Assembly (NCBI GenBank): GCA_947177675.1
Contig: CAMWVK010000128.1
Location: 1-5,667 of the forward strand
Source of the DNA: an uncultured Mucispirillum sp.
GTDB lineage: Bacteria; Chrysiogenota; Deferribacteres; Deferribacterales; Mucispirillaceae
Direction: 5' to 3'
Length of the DNA stretch: 5,667 nt
Shown: piece by piece, positions 1-5,667 of the stretch
Position numbering within the stretch: position 1 is the first letter of the stretch
How the letters are laid out: each line of letters opens with the position of its first letter
The notes under the pieces: model-generated
Told to the model about the DNA's origin: nothing
Seen by the model: only the letters and a program-made list of their open reading frames with translations
Database searches by the model: none
Translations under genes and position numbers: made by a program

Positions 1-17
1 ATTTAATATGGTATGCT

Positions 18-1376
18 ATGGAAAATAATTGGTTAGAGCGTTTCAGGGCAGAGTATAAGCCTTTATTAAAAGATAAGTATGATGAATTTGAGTATGGGTT
101 GAAATGCCCTAAATCTAAACATATCCGCATACAGTCATCAAGAAATATTGATTATTTAAAAGAGCTTGAAAATATATGTTTGCTGGAAAAACTAACAGAA
201 TATGATAATGTTTATAAAGTCGCAAAAAACAGTGAAAATATAGTAAACAGCATTGCTTTTCAAACTGGTGGTGTATATATTATGAATCCATCATCTGTTG
301 CACCAGCCAGCATATTAATGTCTTATATGGGTGAAAACCCTGTTATGCTTGATGTTTCTTCTGCTCCCGGTGGGAAAACCTGTGCATTATCTGATATGAG
401 TAACAGAAAAGGTGTAATAGTAGCCAATGAAATATCAGCAAGCCGCCAGAAATCACTCCATTTTAATCTGGAAAAATATGGAGCTTATAATGTAAAGACT
501 GTTTCTATGGACGGCAGGCTTTTACCTAATATTTTTAAAAATTCTTTTGATGGTATTCTGCTTGATGCCCCATGCTCTAATGAAAATAAAATTTTCCGTA
601 ATAAAACTGTGCAGGCACAGTGGAATAAAGAGCTTGTGGAAAGAATGGCAGAATTACAGCATCAGTTAATAAAATCAGCCTTTTTATGTCTAAAAGAAGG
701 CGGTGTATTAGTTTATTCTACATGCACTTTAAGTTTAGAAGAAAATGAACAGGTAATAAAATATCTGCTTGATGAATTTGATAATGCCGAGCTTCTGCCA
801 GTAGGTAATGGTTACGGTAAAGGTTTATCAGGAATAAGTCATATTGATGAAAATGTTGCACGAATTATGCCTGATACTGATAAAATAGACGGTTTTTTTG
901 CAGCAGCAGTTCGTAAAAAAGGCACACTCATCCCTTATAATTTTATAAATTCTAAACTAAAAGAAAAGGAAAAAGATTTCTTTAAAAAATATTATCCAGC
1001 ATTTTCTCATAATCATATATCAATCAGCAAATATGACAGACGGGGGTATATAGAAACTGCCCCAGAAATATTTAAAAAAGTAAAGTTTAAAAGACGCGGC
1101 TTAAATATTTATAAAGATACAGGTAAACTTTTTGAGCCATCATGCCAGAGTGTTTGGCAGTGGGGCTCTTTTACAGAAGATAATATGAGATATAATATTT
1201 CTGCAGAATGGGCAGAAAATTTTTTGAAAGGGTTTGACATATCCTGCAATGATAACTATAATAACGAGCTCTTATTTTTTAATAATATCCCTGTTGGATA
1301 TGCTAAAAAAGTAGACAGCATGTTAAAGAATAAATTAGACAGATATTTTTTATATGGGAAAAATATAGAGTGGTGA
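18..1376 (+). CDS. RsmF-like 16S rRNA (cytosine-C5) methyltransferase, NOL1/NOP2/Sun family
   Basis: This is a cytoplasmic SAM-dependent enzyme predicted to methylate carbon 5 of a cytosine in RNA, most likely 16S rRNA. Visible signs: the SAM-binding motif DVSSAPGGKT at residues 112-121; motif IV DAPCS at 183-187, whose Cys186 is the cysteine that releases the product; and motif VI YSTCTLSLEENE at 233-244, whose Cys236 should be the nucleophile. A PDTDKIDGFFAA block follows at 285-296. At 452 aa it is close to RsmF length. The C-terminal segment (NIPVGYAKKVDSMLKN, 423-438) resembles the PUA-like tail of RsmF proteins rather than RsmB, which carries an N-terminal NusB-like domain. The ATG at 18 is chosen because MENNWLERFRAEYKPLL matches a normal RsmF N-terminus; the frame is open to the window edge, and no Shine-Dalgarno site is clear. 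The family call is firm, but the exact target base is not shown. Oddity: the glycines that usually follow DAPCS are replaced by Asn-Glu-Asn (188-190). Confidence 0.86.
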   Translation: MENNWLERFRAEYKPLLKDKYDEFEYGLKCPKSKHIRIQSSRNIDYLKELENICLLEKLTEYDNVYKVAKNSENIVNSIAFQTGGVYIMNPSSVAPASILMSYMGENPVMLDVSSAPGGKTCALSDMSNRKGVIVANEISASRQKSLHFNLEKYGAYNVKTVSMDGRLLPNIFKNSFDGILLDAPCSNENKIFRNKTVQAQWNKELVERMAELQHQLIKSAFLCLKEGGVLVYSTCTLSLEENEQVIKYLLDEFDNAELLPVGNGYGKGLSGISHIDENVARIMPDTDKIDGFFAAAVRKKGTLIPYNFINSKLKEKEKDFFKKYYPAFSHNHISISKYDRRGYIETAPEIFKKVKFKRRGLNIYKDTGKLFEPSCQSVWQWGSFTEDNMRYNISAEWAENFLKGFDISCNDNYNNELLFFNNIPVGYAKKVDSMLKNKLDRYFLYGKNIEW

Positions 1377-1383
1377 AAAAATA

Positions 1384-2742
1384 ATGAAAATATTATGCAG
1401 TATATTGTGTGCATTAGCATTATCTTTTGGTATCATCTATGCTTATGAAAAAGTGCCTGATGATGCCAAAAGCAGCACAGAAGATGTTTCAAACCAGATG
1501 ATAGCTTCTCAAGCACCTGATACAAAGAGCAGGCTTGGCAAAAATACCATTGTAAACTTATCTTCTGACAGTGCAGAATTAATCCATGTTGTGCTTGTGG
1601 ATAAATCTCTTAAAAGGCTTTATATTGCAGTGCTGAATAATGACGGTATGGAAGTAATTAAAGAGTTTCCTATTCTTACAGGCAGAGTGGATGGCAATAA
1701 AGTGAAACGGGGCGATGAGAAAACTCCAGAAGGGGTATATTTTGTTGTATCATACTCATCTGGCGATGAGCTTGTAAAAAGATATGGCGAATATGCTTTA
1801 ATTTATGGTGCAGGTTCGTTTCCATTAAACTATCCTAATATTGTGGATAGAATAGAGAAAAAAACAGGCAGCGGTATATGGCTGCATGGTGTTAAACCTA
1901 ATTTAGATAAAACTTACACTCAAGGCTGTGTGGCTATGAATAACACTAACTTTGGGCTGCTGTATGATAATGTATCTATTAATACACCAGTTATTATTGC
2001 AGAAAAATTAGTATATGCTGATGAAAAAGACTATAACACTGTAAAAAATCAGCAGCTTGCAGTATTAAAATCATTTATTACTGCATGGCAGGATAACGAT
2101 AAAGAAACTTTTAAAAATTTTGTGCACAGCAAATTTAAAACTTACAGCGGTTCGTCTTATAAAAGCTATACTAACAATAAAGTAAAGTTAATGGATATAT
2201 ATCCTGATAAAGTTATCCGCAATGATAACACAAAAGTATTTATGAAAGATGATAATTACACAGTAATTGATACAAACCAGTATTACTGTGCTGCAAACCT
2301 TTCTACATATACTAATAAAAAATATTATTTTGTAAAAGAAGACGGTAGATTAAAATTAATCAGTGAAGAAACATCACCTAAAAGTGTAGTAAATGCACCA
2401 GAACTTGATAATAATATAAAATCATTTGTTGAAAACTGGGCTGCATCATGGAGAGCACAGGATATAGAAAAATATATTGCTAATTATGATATAAGATTTA
2501 AGGCTGGCAGAGAAAATTATAATCAGTGGAAAGCTAAAAAAATGGCACTTTTTGCCAAAGATGAAAGAATAACACTTAATATATCAAATATTAAATGGTC
2601 TTATTCAAATGGTGAATACAAAGTAGAATTTATGCAGGAATATTCATCTGGTAATGTAAAAGACAAAGGCACAAAAATATTAACTCTTTCAGGCTGTCCA
2701 TCATTTTTTAAAATAAAATCTGAAATATGGAGGGGGAATTGA
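1384..2742 (+). CDS. csd6: Exported YkuD-domain L,D-transpeptidase/L,D-carboxypeptidase, Csd6/Pgp2-like, with tandem NTF2-like domains
   Basis: Predicted periplasmic peptidoglycan enzyme of 452 aa. Residues 1-20 form a Sec signal peptide: Lys2, a hydrophobic core, and a likely cut after IIYA. The YkuD catalytic domain spans about 67-208, with the conserved GDEKTPEG at 110-117, WLHG at 166-169 (His168) and the active-site QGCVAMNN at 180-187 (Cys182 nucleophile). Two related NTF2-like domains follow, about 222-330 and 342-450; each opens with a helix of the type F-(V/I)-x-x-W-x-x-x-D (FITAWQDND, FVENWAASWRAQD). H. pylori Csd6 has the same order with a single NTF2-like domain, and there the YkuD fold acts as an L,D-carboxypeptidase trimming tetrapeptides to tripeptides. 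Whether this protein trims or crosslinks cannot be decided from sequence. It starts 7 nt after the methyltransferase stop, with only a weak upstream GAGTGG, and its stop overlaps the next gene's start. The carboxypeptidase next door favours a cell-shape role. Confidence 0.83.
   Translation: MKILCSILCALALSFGIIYAYEKVPDDAKSSTEDVSNQMIASQAPDTKSRLGKNTIVNLSSDSAELIHVVLVDKSLKRLYIAVLNNDGMEVIKEFPILTGRVDGNKVKRGDEKTPEGVYFVVSYSSGDELVKRYGEYALIYGAGSFPLNYPNIVDRIEKKTGSGIWLHGVKPNLDKTYTQGCVAMNNTNFGLLYDNVSINTPVIIAEKLVYADEKDYNTVKNQQLAVLKSFITAWQDNDKETFKNFVHSKFKTYSGSSYKSYTNNKVKLMDIYPDKVIRNDNTKVFMKDDNYTVIDTNQYYCAANLSTYTNKKYYFVKEDGRLKLISEETSPKSVVNAPELDNNIKSFVENWAASWRAQDIEKYIANYDIRFKAGRENYNQWKAKKMALFAKDERITLNISNIKWSYSNGEYKVEFMQEYSSGNVKDKGTKILTLSGCPSFFKIKSEIWRGN
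2729..2733 (+). promoter_or_regulatory. Shine-Dalgarno site that favours a TTG start for the carboxypeptidase gene
   Basis: GGAGG, inside a longer GGAGGGGG run, is the strongest ribosome binding site in the window. It lies 5 nt before a TTG at 2739. It overlaps the in-frame ATG at 2727, so it cannot serve that ATG, which itself has no purine-rich site upstream. Starting at TTG also gives a cleaner signal peptide (MRVLIYSLVILFF...) and a TTGA overlap with the stop of the upstream gene, a usual form of translational coupling. Confidence 0.75.
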
Positions 2743-4283
2743 GAGTATTAATTTATAGTTTAGTAATTTTGTTTTTTGCAGCAGATTATTTATATGCAGA
2801 TATAAAACGACCAGATACCATAAGAGAAGTTTTTTTTACAGGAACAAATCATGAGCTTGAGGTATATAAAATATATGGCAGGCAGGACGGTCCTACTATG
2901 CTTATTGTTGGCGGCATTCAAGGAGATGAACCGGGTGGTTTTTTATCTGCTGATTCTTATACAGAAATAAAACTTGAAAAAGGCAATTTAATAGTTATAC
3001 CACGCACAAACTTTTATTCTATTCTGCTTTTTAACAGAGAAGTAAAAGGTGTGGATATGAACAGACTTTTTGATAAAACACCAGATGACTGGCAGGGTGA
3101 TATTGTTAATAAAATAAAAGAGTATATGAAAGAATCTGATATATTTTTAAACCTGCATGACGGATGGGGTTTTCACTATCCAGAGCATATAAGCTGGCAT
3201 AAAAGCCCAGATAGATTTGGTTATTCTGTTATTGTAGATGAAGAAGAATATACATGCAGTAATGGAAAAACATTGAAACTTGGGGAAATAGCAAAAAAAG
3301 CAATGGACGCAGCTAATGCAAAAATCCCTGATGATGACCCAAAAAAACATTATTTTAATACAGAAACAAGCAAAAGTTCCAGCCGCTTTAAAAGTATGAG
3401 AAAATCAGCTACATGGTATGCAGTATCTGATTTATGTATTCCTGCTTTTGGTATAGAAGGCTCTAAAAATATGAAACTTGATAAAAATGTGCTTTATCAT
3501 AACTATGTAATAAATGAGTTTATGAAAAATGCAGGTATAGAAATAGAATATCCTAATACTCATACTTATGAGCCTGAATTTACTGGTGCAGTTATAAAAG
3601 TCCATAATGATGAACTTTTTATCCGCAGTGGAAAAGTATTAGAAGTAGAAAAAGGCAGCACTATAAAAGTTACTGAAATCTTTGCAAACCATAAACGAGG
3701 CAAAACATGTGATATAGTAGATTTTGGCAACTTAAATGATATAAATAAAGACTATAAAGTAGAAAAAGACAGTAAAATTATTTTCCGTAAAGACAATGTT
3801 GTTATGGGCAGTATTACTATTAAAGCAGTAGAGCCAGTGAAACAGGCTGCATCTGTAGAAGATACTCCACATAAAGACATAGAAATACCAGTAAAAGAGC
3901 TGGAAAGAGTAAAATTAAGCAGTGAAGAGAGTGGAATAAGTTTAGAGCCTTATATAAAATATTTTCACTTAACTATTGATAATAAAGATGTTTATATAAA
4001 AAGTGGAGATAAAATCCATATAAAAAACGGCTCAAAAGTAGTGTTTGTAAAGCTTTTAAGCTCAAAAGTGCAGGATTATAATTTGGCAATAAATTTTAAA
4101 GGCTGGTTTCCTGCAGATAATTCTGTAAATACTGGTGATGACAGAGGGTATGAAATAATATTTCCTCCTGCAAATATTTTAAAAAAATATTCTGTTGGCT
4201 CAAAAGGCAGGCTTTACCCTGTAGTCGCTTATGATACAGCAGTGAAACAGGATATTGCAGAAATGTTAGTTGAGCTTGATTAA
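2739..4283 (+). CDS. csd4: Exported zinc D,L-carboxypeptidase, M14/M99 family, Csd4/Pgp1-like cell-shape protein
   Basis: Predicted periplasmic metallo-carboxypeptidase that removes the terminal meso-diaminopimelate from tripeptide stems of peptidoglycan. Numbering is from the TTG at 2739 (514 aa; an ATG at 2727 would add 4). Residues 1-20 are a signal peptide ending LYA. The catalytic domain covers about 30-265. GGIQGDEPGG at 58-67 supplies zinc ligands Gln61 and Glu64; NLHDGWG at 138-144 supplies His140; Asn108-Arg109 in VDMNR matches the substrate-binding Asn-Arg of M14 enzymes; Glu240 in FGIEGS fits the catalytic glutamate. Glutamine in place of the usual first histidine is the known hallmark of H. 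pylori Csd4. Two beta-rich C-terminal domains follow, about 280-366 and 405-514, joined by a charged linker; they look like copies of one another. Csd4 is about 438 aa with the same overall plan. The gene overlaps its upstream neighbour by 4 nt and thiE by 1 nt. Family assignment is strong; the role in shape is inferred from homologues. Confidence 0.86.
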   Translation: MRVLIYSLVILFFAADYLYADIKRPDTIREVFFTGTNHELEVYKIYGRQDGPTMLIVGGIQGDEPGGFLSADSYTEIKLEKGNLIVIPRTNFYSILLFNREVKGVDMNRLFDKTPDDWQGDIVNKIKEYMKESDIFLNLHDGWGFHYPEHISWHKSPDRFGYSVIVDEEEYTCSNGKTLKLGEIAKKAMDAANAKIPDDDPKKHYFNTETSKSSSRFKSMRKSATWYAVSDLCIPAFGIEGSKNMKLDKNVLYHNYVINEFMKNAGIEIEYPNTHTYEPEFTGAVIKVHNDELFIRSGKVLEVEKGSTIKVTEIFANHKRGKTCDIVDFGNLNDINKDYKVEKDSKIIFRKDNVVMGSITIKAVEPVKQAASVEDTPHKDIEIPVKELERVKLSSEESGISLEPYIKYFHLTIDNKDVYIKSGDKIHIKNGSKVVFVKLLSSKVQDYNLAINFKGWFPADNSVNTGDDRGYEIIFPPANILKKYSVGSKGRLYPVVAYDTAVKQDIAEMLVELD

Positions 4284-4909
4284 TGGAATTATCAGAAAAA
4301 CTTAAACTTTATTTAGTATTAGAAACAGAGTATCTGCAGATGTCTTTAAGTGAGTTTTTGGAAAATGTAATTAAAGGCGGTGTTACAGCTGTCCAGCTTC
4401 GCAATAAATCACAAAATTTAGATGAAAAACTTAAATATGCTTATGTTATAAGAGAAATTACTGCAAAACATAATGCTTTATTTATAGTGAATGACAGTAT
4501 TGATATTGCAGTCAAATCTTGTGCTGATGGAGTGCATATTGGTATAAATGACGGCGATGCTGCATTAATCAGGCAAAATTATAAAAATATTATTACAGGC
4601 TATTCCTGTAATAATATGGAAGATGCAGATACTGCAAATAAATATGCAGATTATGCAGGAATTGGACCATATACAAAAACTTATACTAAAAAAGACCACA
4701 GGCATATTTTAGGTGCAGAAGGAATATGCAAAATAAATAATGCTTTAAATATACCAGCTGTTGCAATAGGCGGTATAAATATAAACAATGCACTAGATGT
4801 ATTAAAAGCAGGCACAAAAGGACTGGCAGTATCATCATTTTTATGTAAATCAAAATCACCTTATGACGATGCAAAAAGGCTTTTAGATATTATAAATGAA
4901 AGAGTTTGA
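4283..4909 (+). CDS. thiE: Thiamine-phosphate synthase
   Basis: Cytoplasmic enzyme that joins hydroxymethylpyrimidine diphosphate to the thiazole phosphate, giving thiamine monophosphate and pyrophosphate. At 208 aa it is the usual length of a stand-alone ThiE TIM barrel. Motifs in order: TAVQLRNK at 35-42 (pyrophosphate and pyrimidine site); FIVNDSIDIA at 67-76, with the Mg-binding Asn70-Asp71; ADGVHIGIND at 81-90, with the second metal Asp90; GYSCNN at 106-111; GIGPYTKTYTK at 126-136; AIGGI at 161-165 and LAVSS at 181-185 for the thiazole phosphate. All expected ligand positions appear intact. Start and stop of the previous gene share one base (TAATG), with no strong ribosome binding site, so translational coupling is likely. 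The thiL gene overlaps its 3' end, placing consecutive pathway steps together. No TPP riboswitch is visible before it. A perfect hairpin-forming inverted repeat lies inside the gene. Confidence 0.95.
   Translation: MELSEKLKLYLVLETEYLQMSLSEFLENVIKGGVTAVQLRNKSQNLDEKLKYAYVIREITAKHNALFIVNDSIDIAVKSCADGVHIGINDGDAALIRQNYKNIITGYSCNNMEDADTANKYADYAGIGPYTKTYTKKDHRHILGAEGICKINNALNIPAVAIGGININNALDVLKAGTKGLAVSSFLCKSKSPYDDAKRLLDIINERV
4587..4617. repeat. Perfect 13-bp inverted repeat inside thiE
   Basis: The arm at 4587-4599 (ATATTATTACAGG) is the exact reverse complement of the arm at 4605-4617 (CCTGTAATAATAT), with a 5-nt spacer CTATT. In mRNA this could form a 13-bp stem. It lies in the coding sequence for about residues 102-112, including the conserved GYSCNN turn. 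No U-tract follows it, so it is not an intrinsic terminator. Function is unknown and it may be chance in AT-rich coding DNA, although 13 paired bases including three G:C pairs is longer than anything else seen here. Confidence 0.7.
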
Positions 4910-5667
4910 GTTTATTTCACATCTTGAAAAAAGTATAGTTAATCAAAATAAATATATAGGCGATGATGCAGCCTTGATTTATAATAAATTTCTTATTTCT
5001 AAAGATATATTATCAGAAAATATTCATTTTTTACCATCTACCCCGTTAAAATATATAATTCATAAACTTTTTACATGCAATATAAGTGATATTGCTTCAA
5101 TGGGAGCAGTATCAAAATATGTGCTTTTAGGGCTTGCTTTAAAGGATAAGTCGTATTTGGAAAATATCATACCTTTAATAGAAGAAGAATGTAAGTTTTA
5201 TAATGTGGAGCTTATAGGAGGCGATACTACAGCATCTGAAAAGAATGTTTTTTCATTAACAGTGCTTGGCAAAAAAGGCAGAAATACTGTATATAGGAAT
5301 AGTGCAGAAAATGGAGATGTAATATTTATTTCCCGTCCCATAGGTCTATGCAGAATATCTTTAGAAAAAGAATTAAATAAACATTCATTTGATATAGATA
5401 AATATTACCATTATCAAGTTAATGCAGAAAATAAACTGGGTGAATATCTTGGCAGTATAGATGGCATAACATCTATGACAGATATAAGTGATGGTTTATT
5501 TGCAGATTTAAATAATATTGTATTGCCATCAAATAAAAAAGCTGTAATAGAATATTACAGGCTTGATTTAGCATATTTAGATAAATACAGCATAAATAAT
5601 TTTGAATATTTTATTTCATCTGGTGAAGAATTTGCAATGCTTTTTAAAGTAAAAAGATCTTTTCAAT
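4896..5667 (+). CDS. thiL: Thiamine-monophosphate kinase (3' end beyond the window)
   Basis: Cytoplasmic ATP-dependent kinase that converts thiamine monophosphate into the cofactor thiamine diphosphate. The frame is open from ATG 4896 to the right edge, giving 257 codons of a protein that is normally about 310-330 aa, so the C-terminus is missing only because the window ends. Motifs of the PurM/ThiL fold: IGDDAA at 21-26; ISKDILSENIHFLP at 34-47, matching the Mg/nucleotide segment; NISDIASMGA at 62-71; LIGGDTT at 106-112; TDISDGLFADL at 195-205; and SSGEEFAMLF at 241-250, matching the usual SGGEDYELLF. Differences from typical ThiL: Lys36 before Asp37 where Thr is common, and Ser-Gly-Glu-Glu in place of Gly-Gly-Glu-Asp near the end. 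The start overlaps thiE by 14 nt, with only a weak AAAGG upstream, which suggests coupled translation. It takes over the product of the adjacent gene directly. Confidence 0.92.
   Translation, partial: MKEFEFISHLEKSIVNQNKYIGDDAALIYNKFLISKDILSENIHFLPSTPLKYIIHKLFTCNISDIASMGAVSKYVLLGLALKDKSYLENIIPLIEEECKFYNVELIGGDTTASEKNVFSLTVLGKKGRNTVYRNSAENGDVIFISRPIGLCRISLEKELNKHSFDIDKYYHYQVNAENKLGEYLGSIDGITSMTDISDGLFADLNNIVLPSNKKAVIEYYRLDLAYLDKYSINNFEYFISSGEEFAMLFKVKRSFQ
5542..5560. repeat. Short 8-bp inverted repeat inside thiL
   Basis: CTGTAATA at 5542-5549 and TATTACAG at 5553-5560 are exact reverse complements around a 3-nt GAA spacer. With the following bases the right arm reads TATTACAGGCT, an 11-base word also found at 4591-4601 within the thiE hairpin. 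It is coding sequence and no function is claimed; short AT-rich inverted repeats often arise by chance. Confidence 0.45.

Noticed and set aside
1..17. Upstream extension of the methyltransferase frame to the window edge
   Set aside because: The frame is open but the residues before ATG 18 do not match the family, whereas the protein from ATG 18 begins as RsmF proteins usually do.
1384..1443. Possible lipoprotein signal in the Csd6-like protein (Cys5 and Cys9)
   Set aside because: Neither cysteine has a proper lipobox: Cys5 is too near the start and Leu is at -1 of both. A signal peptidase I site after residue 20 fits better.
2193..2204. 12-bp palindrome GGATATATATCC in the Csd6-like gene
   Set aside because: It is within coding sequence encoding part of an NTF2-like domain, is mostly TA repeats, has no room for a loop and no partner copy; chance is sufficient.
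3147..3350. 67-codon open frame on the minus strand
   Set aside because: It lies wholly inside the carboxypeptidase catalytic domain, its product is rich in Phe, Cys and Ile as expected from reading A-rich coding DNA backwards, and no ribosome site or family motif is seen.
4173..4191. AT-only inverted repeat around the 7-A run
   Set aside because: It is made only of A and T, within coding sequence, and too weak to be a terminator.
4190..4283. TPP riboswitch ahead of thiE
   Set aside because: There is no untranslated leader; thiE begins on the last base of the upstream stop codon, and no THI-box-like sequence was seen in the preceding coding DNA.
4686..4874. 62-codon open frame on the minus strand
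   Set aside because: It is antisense to the conserved 3' half of thiE. The Leu/Tyr/Ile-rich product is a composition artefact that could be mistaken for a membrane peptide.

Overview
The window is a compact, strongly AT-rich (roughly one-third GC by eye) piece of a bacterial chromosome. It holds five genes on the + strand with almost no space between them: the gap is 7 nt after gene 1, and the following junctions overlap by 4, 1 and 14 nt. The layout looks like one operon or part of a longer one. No RNA genes, mobile elements, CRISPR arrays or transcription terminators are visible, and no stretch above 300 bases lacks a gene. The last gene runs off the right edge.

Layout: (1) positions 18-1376 encode an RsmF-like m5C RNA methyltransferase of the NOL1/NOP2/Sun family. 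(2) 1384-2742 encode an exported YkuD-fold L,D-transpeptidase/L,D-carboxypeptidase with two C-terminal NTF2-like domains, of the Csd6/Pgp2 type. (3) 2739-4283 encode an exported M14/M99 zinc carboxypeptidase of the Csd4/Pgp1 type, carrying that family's unusual glutamine zinc ligand. (4) 4283-4909 encode thiamine-phosphate synthase ThiE. (5) 4896 to the right edge encodes most of thiamine-monophosphate kinase ThiL.

The most interesting element is the direct pairing of genes 2 and 3, joined by a TTGA stop/start overlap. In Helicobacter pylori and Campylobacter jejuni the homologous enzymes trim peptidoglycan stem peptides one after the other (tetrapeptide to tripeptide, then tripeptide to dipeptide) and are needed for helical cell shape. 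As far as I recall, the two genes are unlinked there. Here they form a putative cell-shape module. ThiE and ThiL are also consecutive enzymes, making thiamine phosphate and then thiamine diphosphate. The operon is therefore two two-step pathways behind an RNA-modification gene.

Organism (inference): an AT-rich Gram-negative with curved or helical cells. Csd4/Csd6-type proteins point to Campylobacterota or a relative. The RsmF-type methyltransferase, the tandem NTF2 domains and the codon style make a Mucispirillum-like member of the Deferribacterota my best guess, held with only moderate confidence.
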